From Deltaproteobacteria bacterium (lineage in GTDB: Bacteria > Lernaellota > Lernaellaia > JACKCT01), in contig JAOSJX010000024.1 of the NCBI GenBank assembly GCA_027493875.1, positions 1-64,000 on the forward strand: a stretch of 64,000 nt of DNA, read 5' to 3'. The position numbers and the translations under genes were made by a program. Positions within the stretch are counted from its first letter, which is position 1. Every line of letters begins with the position of its first letter. This document shows, in pieces, positions 51,495 through 60,469 of this stretch. A model generated the notes under the pieces. That model did no database searches. It was not told where the DNA came from and saw only the letters and a list, made by a program, of their open reading frames with translations.

Positions 51495-53134
51495 ATGCCA
51501 AGCTTATTCGAACCATCCCGCCCGGCTCTTGCGGCAACGATCTCAACGGTCGGTGCGTTTATCGTCGGCGTGGCGTTGTGGGCGTGGTGGGTGTCTAACG
51601 ATCGCCCGAACGTGATTCCCCGTCCGCATCCCGTCATGTTCGAACCGGTGTCCATCGCGAAGGAGATGCGAGGGATTCCGTATCACCCGGGCCAGATGGG
51701 AATCGACGACAATCCGCTGCTCCGGGCCTCGGCGTGGACGCTCGTTCACGGAAGCGAAAGTTACCCCGCCTTGGTCGCGGTGCAGTTGCCGCTGATGCTG
51801 CTTCTGCTGGCCTCATGCGCAGCGATCGCGCTGCGGGTCGGCGGACCGGCCGCGGGCGTTGCCGCGCCGTGGATCGCCGTCCTCGGTCCGATGACCGTCG
51901 GGCTCGCAACGCACCTCGACGACCTGCTCGCTTTTCAGGCCTTTGCCGCCGCGGCGGTGGCGCTCGCCGTTTCGGCCCGCGGCCTCCGCCGGTGGTGGAT
52001 CGGCCCGACAGCCGCCCTGCCCGTTTACGCCGGCCTGCGCGCGGCGATGGGCATGTCCACGAGCTACCTCTTCCTCGCCGTCGTAACCGTCGCCGCCGGC
52101 GCGATCGCCGCGGCATCGGCCTGGAACGCCTGGCGCGACGCGGGGAACCGCCACGCCGTGGCGGCTGCGTTTTCTCCCGTGGGGCCCGATCCTCGCGGTG
52201 GCGGTGGTCCTGGCCGTGGGCGCATTGTTGTTGCTGCCGATCCCGCACGACTATTTCACGCAGCAGGTCGGCCGCGACAAATTCGCGCACCTGCGCGTCG
52301 GTTCGAATCCCGCCGCGCTGATCTCGTGGCCGCTCCTTTGGTTTCACCACTTCGCCGGACCGGTGCTGGCGGTCGCGTGCGTCGTGGGGGCTGTTCTCGC
52401 CTGGAGAAAGTCGGTCAACAAACCGGACATCCTCGCCCTGGCCGCCTGGACGGTGATTCCGATGGCCGCGCTGACCGTCATCAACAAACGCGACGACTTT
52501 TATCTCGCGTCCGTCGTTCCCGCGACTTATGTCCTCGCCGGTCTCGGCTTCGCCGCGCTCAAAGGCAAGGCGCGAAACGTCACGGCGGTCGTGATGATGG
52601 GAGCCCTCGCCGGTTACTGGGTTTGGTGCGTGACGACGCCCGCGAGCCGCGAACGTTCCGGACGCGTTCGGCAAAGTCTTCGAAGGCAAACCCGATCCTT
52701 TTCTCTACTCGCCCTCCGAACGGTTTTTCTATCAGCAACCGGAAATCGGCCGGTGGATCGCCGGGCATTGCTCCGAGAAGGGCCGCCCGGTCGACATTCT
52801 CGCGGCCACGCCCTTCGGCGGCGGCGATCTGTTCGACCTGTGGGTGGCCGATCATTCCATGCGGATCGGCGACGTGCTCAAGGGACCGCTGCTCGGGCCG
52901 AAACCGTGTTTGGTCACGCCCTTCCTCGAAGAAAACAATCTGGAACACACGCTGCAAGCCGCCATTGACCATTTCCGCGCAAACATGGCGCAGTACTTCT
53001 ACGTGGACCAGGACGCCGCGGAAAAACGCCTTCGGCAAATCGAAGCGGGCGCCGAGCACCTCGAACTGGCCGGCGTCAAGAACGCGTGGGGCTTGTTCGT
53101 CTGGCGGGGCCCCGACGAGGGATTTTCTCCTTGA
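51495..53134 (+). CDS. GT-C-like multi-pass membrane protein, copy 1
   Basis: About 546 residues. An N-terminal helix containing GVALWAWWVSNDRPN is followed by an acidic-rich first loop and ten or more helices, among them LGPMTVGLATHLDDLLAFQAF and VINKRDDFYLASVVPATYVLA. The last 150 residues are soluble, ending EGFSP. Breaks near 52184 and 52650 are single-base. It shares order and several motifs with the next gene, so they are paralogues. The architecture is that of GT-C enzymes, but the DE pair is not obvious, so function is inferred from topology only. Confidence 0.55.
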
Positions 53135-54827
53135 ACGAAACCCGTGAACGAGAACCGTCCGGACGTTTGATCGCGTTGTCCCTCGCGGCGGCGGTCGCCG
53201 TCGGTATCGCGTTATGGGCATGGTGGGTGTCCCACGATCGCCCGAATCCGGTCCGCCGCCCGCAGCTTCATCATGTGGGACGTCGTCAGCCTGGCGAAAC
53301 GCGCCGCGGGAACCTCCGTGATGCCCGACTCGAACTTCGTCCGTTCGAATCCATTCGTTCTGGCCGGATCGTGGGCCTTGCGCCATATCGCGGAAAAATA
53401 TCAAACGCTCGCCGCGATTCAGTTGCCTTTTCTGGCGATCCTGCTCCTCTCCGTTGCGATGATCGCGTGGCGCTACGGCGGCCGTTCCGCCGCGACGCTC
53501 GCGCCGTGGGTCGCCCTTGCCGGGCCGATGACCGTCGGGCTCGCCGTCCACCTCGACGACCTTTTACCCCTGCAAGCCATGGCGTCCGCGGCCGTCGCCT
53601 GCTTCGCGTGGAGCGATCGTCCACGGCGCACGAAACTCGTCTGGCTCGCCGTTCTCCCCCTTGCCGCGGGGGTTCTTCTCGCGGATTGGTTCAGCAACGG
53701 CATCCTGATGATGCTCGCGGTGGGCGGCGCGGCGGCCGGTGTCCTGATGTTTCAATGGATCGAATCGAGACGCGCGGCCGGTGCGCGCCCCTGGAGCCAA
53801 ATCGCCGGCGCGGCGTTTTCGTTCGCGGGGGCCGTCGCGGTTCTTTGGCCCTCGCTCCAATGGAGATACATCACGGGCGAAGCCACCGATCCGCGCTTCA
53901 GCGCCTATGCGCCTTCCTCCGATTTCGTCGGCGCCGTCACCGCGTTTCCCGACGCATGGTTCCGTTTCCACGCCGGTCCGGTCATGGCGGGTTGGACGCT
54001 CGTCGCTCTCGCCGCGGCCCTCACCTTTACGAAAAATCGCGCCCGATTCATCCCCGGCCTCACGTGGCTGATCCTTCCGATGATCGTCATGGCGATGTTC
54101 GGCAAGCGCTACGACTATTACGTCGCCGCCGCCATCCCGGCGACCTACGTTCTTCTCGCCGTCGCCGTCACTGCTTGGACGCCGGCGGTCCTGCGCCGCG
54201 CCGCCGCCGTTCTTTGCGTTGCGAGTCTCGCCGCCGCGTGGGGTTGGCAGGCGACGCGCCGCGTTTCGCTCGCCGACGTCCCGGCCGAGCCGGAACGATT
54301 TCACCTCCGCCCTTATCCTTATCTGTACTCGCCGAAATCCGAAGTCCTTTTCGAAGTGCCGATCTGGCCGGACCTCGAACGCTACAAGGAACTCGGCGCG
54401 ATGGGCGAATGGATCGCCGAAACCTGCGCGCCGCATCGCCGCGCCGTGCTGTTCGTGTCCTATCTCGGCTTCGAACGCGACACCAGCTTCGACATCTGGC
54501 ACGACGACAACCGCGTGGCCTTCGACATCTGGCACCGCCATCCCGATCTCGTCGTCGGCGATATCCGCCGCGGCCCCTTTCCCGACGCCCCGCCCTGCCT
54601 CGTCACCTACTGCCCGCCCTGGCGCGATAGCCGTTCGCCGTGCACCTTGGACGGCGAGCTCGCCGACTTTCGCGATCGCGCGATCCGCGCGAACTTTTTT
54701 CGAACCCGACATCGCCGAACGCCTGGCCCGGACGGTCGAGCTTGCGGAGCACGCCGAGCCGCTGGCGTCTTTCGGATCGGCAACGATGTATTTGTCATCT
54801 GAAGACGCGCTGGAGCCCGCATCGTGA
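53131..54827 (+). CDS. GT-C-like multi-pass membrane protein, copy 2
   Basis: About 565 residues and paralogous to the preceding gene: GIALWAWWVSHDRPN, AGPMTVGLAVHLDDLLPLQAM and MFGKRYDYYVAAAIPATYVLL align with GVALWAWWVSNDRPN, THLDDLLAFQ and VINKRDDFYLASVVPATYV. TTG 53131 overlaps the preceding stop (TTGA). A C-terminal soluble part follows (about 390-560). Breaks near 53262 and 54697 are repaired by one base each. It overlaps the next gene by GTGA. Confidence 0.55.
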
Positions 54828-55690
54828 CCGCGCATGATCCCATCGGCGCGCCGGACGCCGTATTCCGCGAGCTTTTCGTTTCCGCGGAAGAAGGCGTCCG
54901 TTTGCGCGTGCTGCATTGGAAACCGCGCGGCGAGACGTCCGACGCACCGCTGATCTTCGTCGCGGGTTGGGTCAGTCACGTGCTCGGCTGGGCGGACGTT
55001 CTCCGCGCCGCCGCGCCGAACCGCGAAATTTGTTACGTCGAAACGCGCGAAAAAACGTCTGCCGCGATCACACGTCCGGGCCTTCGCCGCGGCGATTTTT
55101 CCATTGAACGCATCGCGGCCGATTTGTGCGCCGTCATTCCGCAACTGCCCGTCGATGCGTCGCGCGCCGTCGTCATGGCGAGTTCGTTGGGAGCCACGGC
55201 GGTTCTCGAAGCGATGAAAGACGGCGGCCTTCGTCCCGCGGCGGCGTTTCTCATCGGCCCCAATACGGAATTTCACGCGCCGTGGTATTTGCGCTGGGTG
55301 CCGTTCATGCCGCTGGCGATTTACCCGGCGATTCTCCGCTTCGCGATTTGGTACATGCGCCGTTTTCGCGTGGACTCGAAGAACGAACCGGAACAGATGC
55401 GGCGCTACGAGGAAACGCTCCTCGCCGCGCACCCCGCGCGGCTCAAACTCTCGGCGCAGGCGGTGATGCGGTACACCGTGTGGCGCGGCCTTGAAACGAT
55501 CCAAATACCCGTCGCGCTGGCGTTTGCGGATACCGACAAACTCCACGGGCGGGAGAATATTCAGCGCCTCGCGAACGCGCTCCCCCGCGCCGCCCTCGTG
55601 CCGTGTCCGTCCAACAAATACATGCACCGCGCCGACGTTCTGGATGATCTGACGAAATTTTTACGACAGCATGAATTGGAGAATCGTTAG
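54824..55690 (+). CDS. Alpha/beta hydrolase fold protein
   Basis: 288 residues, intact. The nucleophile elbow is VVMASSLGATAVLEAM (A-S-S-L-G in place of G-x-S-x-G). Asp is in LAFADTDKLHG and His in KYMHRADVLDDL. GTG 54824 overlaps the stop of the membrane protein before it, so the three genes from 51495 form one translationally coupled unit. It could act on a lipid or ester product of the upstream enzymes. Confidence 0.8.
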   Translation: MTAHDPIGAPDAVFRELFVSAEEGVRLRVLHWKPRGETSDAPLIFVAGWVSHVLGWADVLRAAAPNREICYVETREKTSAAITRPGLRRGDFSIERIAADLCAVIPQLPVDASRAVVMASSLGATAVLEAMKDGGLRPAAAFLIGPNTEFHAPWYLRWVPFMPLAIYPAILRFAIWYMRRFRVDSKNEPEQMRRYEETLLAAHPARLKLSAQAVMRYTVWRGLETIQIPVALAFADTDKLHGRENIQRLANALPRAALVPCPSNKYMHRADVLDDLTKFLRQHELENR

Positions 55691-56336
55691 TCCGTCGCGC
55701 CGTGCGATTCCAGCAGCTTCGCCATCTCCGCGGATTCCACCAAACGCACGGGCGTCAAGCCGCTACGGTCCGGCACATTGAGAATCACGCCGTGATCGAG
55801 CAGCAGTTTCGCCGCGTCGACGTGGCCGCCTTTCGCCGCCAGATGCATCGGCGTGCGTCCCTCGGTATTGCGCATGTTGATGTCGGCGCCGGCGCCAATA
55901 AGGATGGTCATGCCCTCGGCCCAACCCAAGTCCGCCGCCATGTGCAGCGGCGTATTGCCGTCGTTCGCGCGCATATCCGGCGGCGCGTTGCGTTCCAAGA
56001 GCAAGCGCATCATTTCGGGGCTCTTGCCCATCACCGCGTAATGCAGCGCCGTCAAACCGCGCCGCGTCGGCGTTTTGGGATCGGCGCCGGCGTCGAGGAG
56101 TTTCGGGCCGCTTCCCCATGCGCGCCGAGCGCGGCAAGGTGAATCGGAGCCAGCCCGTCATCCGAGAGGGCGTTGATATCCCCGCCGCGCGCGAGAAATT
56201 TCGCCACGGCGTCTACCTCCCCCTTTTTCGCGGCCTCATGCAGATTGGACGGACCGCACGCCGTCCCAACGCACAACCCCGCCGCCAATACAGCCGCGAC
56301 CAGCCCACGCATCGTCCTCGCATATTTTTCAGCCAA
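55687..56336 (-). CDS. Ankyrin-repeat lipoprotein
   Basis: About 216 residues. A signal with lipobox GLCVGTAC is followed by five ankyrin repeats: NLHEAAKKGEVDAV; GLAPIHLAALG; GLTALHYAVMG; GNTPLHMAADLGWAEG; GRTPMHLAAKGGHVDAAKLLLDHG. One break near 56103 hides the second repeat's end. It ends 4 bp inside the hydrolase gene on the opposite strand. It is presumably a periplasmic or outer-membrane binding scaffold. Confidence 0.82.
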
Positions 56337-56379
56337 AGCAATTCACCTCGGGAAAGCAAAAAACATCGACATCAAAATT

Positions 56380-56406
56380 CTCTGCGCTCTCTGCGTTCTC
56401 CGCGGT
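56380..56406 (-). repeat. Nonamer tandem array
   Basis: On the plus strand: TCTCTGCGC, TCTCTGCGT, TCTCCGCGG, three 9-bp units between the two ankyrin genes. Variants of this CTCTGCG word occur in intergenic DNA of many unrelated environmental bacteria. It differs from the other arrays in period. Confidence 0.75.
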
Positions 56407-56416
56407 AAAAAAACTG

Positions 56417-57014
56417 TTATCCGATCCGCCCCGCCAACTCCTCAAAACCGCGGTCCCGCGCGACATCCGCGGCGGTCTTTCCGTCCATCGTCGCCGCGCC
56501 CTTGTCCGCGCCGCGCTCCAACAGAAATGCCGCGACGTCCGACCGGCCGGTCGACGCCGCGAAGTGCAGCGGCGTCCAGCCGATGTGGTTCTTGTTGTTG
56601 ACGTCCGCGCCCTGCTCCACAAGAAACTCCGCCACGGATTTCGACCCGGCGTACGCCGCCACCGCCAGCGGCGTCTTGCCGCTGAAATCCGTTGCGTTCA
56701 CGTCCGCGCCGTCCGCGGCGAGCGCGCGGGCCCTTCGAGATCGCCCGCTTTGGCCGCCTCGTGCAGATTTTCCCGCGACCGGTTTTTTCCGCTTCCTCCC
56801 GCTGCCGGCGGACCTCTTCCGCCCGCCGGGCCTTTTCTTCGCGCTCCTCTTTCTCGCGTTGCTCGGCTTCAATCGCCCGTTGGCGTTTTTGTTCTTCCAG
56901 TTTGGCCAGGCACTCGGGGCAAACCTGGAGCACCCCGAACGGCGCCAACGGAACCTTGACCCGCTTGCCGCAATGATCGCATTTCGCGCCGAGCACACCG
57001 TCGAGCAATCCCAA
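56417..57014 (-). CDS. Zinc-ribbon, coiled-coil and ankyrin-repeat protein
   Basis: About 199 residues. The N-terminus has a CxxC...CxxC zinc ribbon (AKCDHCGKRVKV and VCPECLAKLEEQ). A charged Arg/Glu-rich coiled coil follows (about 45-90), then three ankyrin repeats, with GKTPLAVAAYAGSK and GWTPLHFAASTGRSDVAAFL. No signal peptide, so it is cytoplasmic. TTG 57014 has AAGGAG just before it and lies 18 bp after the moaE stop. Two breaks near 56775 and 56733 sit between the coiled coil and the repeats. Confidence 0.7.
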
Positions 57015-57031
57015 ACCGAGCTCCTTTCCGT

Positions 57032-57442
57032 TCAATCGCAGTGGGACGGAAACCGCTCGCCGTCCGCGGTCACGGCCCACTTCCAGATCGGTACGCGTTT
57101 CTTGAGTTCGGCGATGAAAAACGCCATCGCGTCGAGTCCTTCGCGGCGATGCGCCGACCAGATCGTCACGCGCAGGCTCGCCTCGCCCACCGGAATGCGC
57201 CCGACGCGGTGCGCGCAGAACAAATCGCGTACGCCGAAACGCTCCGCCGTTTCCTCCGCAAGCGCCTTCAACTCTTTTTCCGCCATGCCCTCGTAGTGTT
57301 CGTAATCGAGCGCGACGATCGGCCGCCCGTGCTCGTCGTCACGCACGCGCCCGTGAAACACCAGCTCCGCGCCCTCTTTCGTTCGTCCGTCATCCGGCGG
57401 AATCGGATCGAAAACGTCCCGGACGATTTTTGCTTCGATCAC
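57032..57442 (-). CDS. moaE: Molybdopterin synthase catalytic (large) subunit
   Basis: 136 residues, intact. Uses the thiocarboxylate on MoaD to add the dithiolene sulfurs of molybdopterin. GAELVFHGRVRDDEHGRPI, LDYEHYEGMAEKEL, HRVGRIPVGEASLRV and the C-terminal LKKRVPIWKWAVTADGERF with the catalytic Lys are present. Adjacent to moaD in the usual pairing. Confidence 0.95.
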   Translation of the reverse strand: MIEAKIVRDVFDPIPPDDGRTKEGAELVFHGRVRDDEHGRPIVALDYEHYEGMAEKELKALAEETAERFGVRDLFCAHRVGRIPVGEASLRVTIWSAHRREGLDAMAFFIAELKKRVPIWKWAVTADGERFPSHCD

Positions 57443-57451
57443 GTTCGTCTC

Positions 57452-57709
57452 CTAGCCGCCCTGGACCGGCGGGATGAGCGCGACCTCGTCGCCGTCCGAC
57501 AGCACCGCGTCCGCGTCCACGTATCCCTGGTTCACCGCCACGCGCATCGGCAAATTGGCGATCCGCTCGCCGCCCAGTTCCCGCACGCGCGCTTCCACGT
57601 CCGACGCGCGCGCCCCCGCCGGCATGGTGAGCGACAACTCGTTCTGCCCGAGCGCGTACTTCGCGTGGGAAAAAAGCCGAACCGTCACGTGAATCGTGTC
57701 ACCGCTCAT
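57452..57709 (-). CDS. moaD: Molybdopterin synthase sulfur-carrier (small) subunit
   Basis: 85 residues, ubiquitin-like. The C-terminal Gly-Gly (VQGG) that is thiocarboxylated is present, as is the conserved AVNQGYVDADAVLSDGDEV segment. It precedes moaE by nine bases on the same strand. Other moa genes are not in the window. Confidence 0.94.
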   Translation of the reverse strand: MSGDTIHVTVRLFSHAKYALGQNELSLTMPAGARASDVEARVRELGGERIANLPMRVAVNQGYVDADAVLSDGDEVALIPPVQGG

Positions 57710-57771
57710 GAAGAATTTCCGTCAAGACCGTTGCTTAAGGATACCAAAGCTGCCACAACGCGAGCGCCGGT

Positions 57772-58767
57772 TCAATCCGCGGGCGCCGCGACGTCCGAGA
57801 AAAACGCGTGTTCCAGGTCGGCCAACTCGGCGAACACGCCGGCCGCCTCCCGAAAATCGGGGGCCTGGTCCCGTTCGCTCTCGCGTTTCAGCAACATCGC
57901 AAATGTCGTCCATTTTTCGGCAATGGTTCGCATCCGCGAGCCCAGATCGAAGCGCGCGACCCGTGCGTCATAGGCCGCGGCCTCGTCCAGAAAATCCGCG
58001 TACTTTTTCCGAAACGATCCGCCGCCCGTCCCGCGCCGCTCGATGATCTGATATCCGAAACGCGCGCACCAACTCCAATCTTCCGCGTCGTGCCACGACG
58101 GAAGGTCCGCCGCCATGCGGCGCATCGCCCCCGTACCGAACAGGCCGCCCTCGCCGGCCGTCATCCGCCGCGCGCATTCCGTCAGCCCCCGCGGGACGGC
58201 TTCCTCGAGCGGTGCGGGCGTCACCGGGCCGCGAAGATTCCACCACTGGCCTTGAAGATCCCACGGCAGGCCCGGTTCCCAGCGCGCCCGCGCGAACTGG
58301 TCCCGATCCAATGTCTGCGCCTCGGCGAATTCGCTGTCCGAAAGCAACACGGTGTGGCGGCCTTCGTCGTAACCCGCGACGAGAATCTTGTGCCCGCCGA
58401 AATGCGTCTCCGTGTTGTAGTAAGGAAGATGCGCGATATCGACTTGCACCAAAACGGGATGCCCCGCGTCGAGGAGCGCTCGCACCGGCGGCCACGTTTC
58501 CTCCGGCGCCTCGTGCCTCACAACCGGCGCGTCGATACGCAGATTCCTAAAAAAGTCCGCCTCAAGCGTCGGATTGCGCCCGAAGAACAACCGCGAAGGG
58601 CGCAACTCCTTCGTCGGCCAATAAGAAAAACTCGGCGCCATCCCGAGGCCCAGACACATCGGCTCGGAATATTCGTGCCCGAAATGCCGCATCAGCAAAC
58701 GCAGCGCCGACGAGCCGCAATGAAAACCCGGCTCATGCTTGAACTCGTGAACGACAATCCGTGACAA
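57772..58767 (-). CDS. BtrH_N/DUF4872-type protein
   Basis: About 331 residues. HEPGFHCGSSALRLLMRHFGHEYSE with MCLGLGMAPSFSYWP (here quoted in parts of 20 or fewer) is the BtrH N-terminal peptidase-like domain; HCGSSAL carries the presumptive Cys nucleophile. PVLVQVDIAHLPYYNTETHFGGHKILVAGYD holds the His, and a DUF4872-type C-terminal half follows. BtrH transfers an acyl group from a carrier protein in butirosin synthesis. TTG 58767 is the most likely start. No carrier protein is adjacent, so a thioester- or amide-modifying role is possible only by analogy. Confidence 0.75.
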   Translation of the reverse strand: MSRIVVHEFKHEPGFHCGSSALRLLMRHFGHEYSEPMCLGLGMAPSFSYWPTKELRPSRLFFGRNPTLEADFFRNLRIDAPVVRHEAPEETWPPVRALLDAGHPVLVQVDIAHLPYYNTETHFGGHKILVAGYDEGRHTVLLSDSEFAEAQTLDRDQFARARWEPGLPWDLQGQWWNLRGPVTPAPLEEAVPRGLTECARRMTAGEGGLFGTGAMRRMAADLPSWHDAEDWSWCARFGYQIIERRGTGGGSFRKKYADFLDEAAAYDARVARFDLGSRMRTIAEKWTTFAMLLKRESERDQAPDFREAAGVFAELADLEHAFFSDVAAPAD

Positions 58768-58777
58768 CGCGCGCCCT

Positions 58778-60312
58778 TTACGGCCGGAATCCGGCGCGTT
58801 GATATTTTTCCCAAACGACAGCGCGCCCCGCGCCGCTCCGAACGCGTTGAAAATCCATTTCGCCGAGCCACCGCCGCGCGAGATCGGCGCCGCGGTCCCG
58901 CCCGCCGCGCGTTTCATGCGACAGCACGAGCCACGCCTCGTCCGCCGGTCCCACGGAACGCATAAACGCCGCACGGTCCGACGCTTCCATGACCGCCGGC
59001 GCCTCCCGCGCAATCGGCGGCGCGCCGGGAAGATCCGCCGGCAGCCCGATCACGCGCGCGTTCCGATGCGAATAAACGGTAAACCCGTCGCGCACGAAAT
59101 GCGCCACCGTCAGCGCCACGGCGTCCGGCCCCGCGAAGGCGTCGAACGCCGCCACCGCTTCGCGGATATCCTCGCGCGACGATTCCATCGCCGCGGGAAG
59201 CATGAGCATCTGGCCCGCCATGGCAACCGCCACAACGGCCCCCGCGCGGCCGGCCACCTCCGTGGCGCGTAACGCGAGCATCACGATCGCCGTCACCGGC
59301 ACCGCGAAAAACGAAAAATAAACGGCGGCGATAAAGACCCCGAAAAATTGTGCGCCGCGAGCGCCAGAACATAGGGAACGGCCAGGAACACCACGGGAAG
59401 GCCGAGCGACAACTTTCCGCCGATGTCGCCCAGCGCGAACCCGAAAAGATCCGCGCCGCGCCGCCGCGCCGCGAGCCACGCGAAAAGCATGGCCGCGGTG
59501 AAAACCATGACCGCCGCGGCGAACCCCGCGGGCCGCCCGATCGAGTAAAGATAATCCACGGCGCCGGCGAACGGTGAATGATAGTGGAACACTTGAATGA
59601 ACCGCCGCGCGGCGTCGTACGGCGCGAAGCTCCACGCGACCCATCCGCCGCCCGGCTCGAGACGTCCGGCCTGTTCCATTAACGTCGGCAGCCAGGGAAG
59701 AAACGCCGCGCCGGCGAGACCGTTCGCGATGACGAGCGCCGTGCGCACCGTTTTATCGCGCCGCCCGGCGACGAGTCCGATCGCGACTTGCGCCGCCATG
59801 ACGAACACCGCGTACGAAAACGTCAGCAGGGAAAGAAAGTTCAACATCGCGAGCGCGGCGATACGCGGCATACTCGACCGCCTCACGATCGCCCACGTCG
59901 CCGGAAAGGTCGCGCCGATGAGCAAACCGGCCAAGGCGTAGCTGCGCGCGAGGCGCGACATCGCCACGAGTTGCGGATCGAACGCCGCGAGCAGGGCGGC
60001 GAGCAGAGCCCCCTCCACGCCGAGAATCGCGTAGCCGGCCCAGACGAGCAGCAGCATCAGCGCGGTCCCCGCCAGCACCGAAAGCGCGCGTGCTTTCCGT
60101 TCGACCGGGCCGGAAACCGCCGCGCCCACAACGCGCACCGCCGCGACGTACAGCGGCGGATGCACGTCCTTTTCGACGGTCGCCGTCGTCGAAAAGAACG
60201 CCGCCTTCGCCGTATAAAGCTCGTCGGTATTCAGGCCGTTTCGGTCCAAATCCCACGCCCGCAACACGAAACCGGCGAGCAGAACGGCGCCGACGAGGAG
60301 CCATCGATTCAT
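58778..60312 (-). CDS. GT39-like membrane glycosyltransferase
   Basis: About 511 residues. WDLDRNGLNTDELYTAKAAF carries the DE pair of PMT/ArnT-type GT-C enzymes, followed by VHPPLYVAAVRVVG and SRLARSYALAGLLIGATF, both typical. The C-terminal periplasmic domain ends with WEKYQRAGFRP. One break near 59343 (C/G run) separates the last helices; repaired it reads NFFGVFIAAVYF. The next gene starts 11 bp downstream, so the two likely share a transcript. Confidence 0.78.
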
Positions 60313-60469
60313 CAAAAAGCCTCGAAATCGCGAAAATGTGACGCGCGCGATTAATTAACGCGATCTCGCCGCGCGAGGCAACGGAGGATCGGTTTTTTTC
60401 TTCAATTTCTCCTCTTTTCGTGGCAAATAACGGATGATTTACCGTGTTTTCCTTGGGGAGGGTCGCCTC

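Noticed and set aside
60380..60440. A T-rich hairpin or promoter before the subtilase gene.
   Set aside because: The stretch is AT-rich but has no paired stem or convincing -35/-10 pair.
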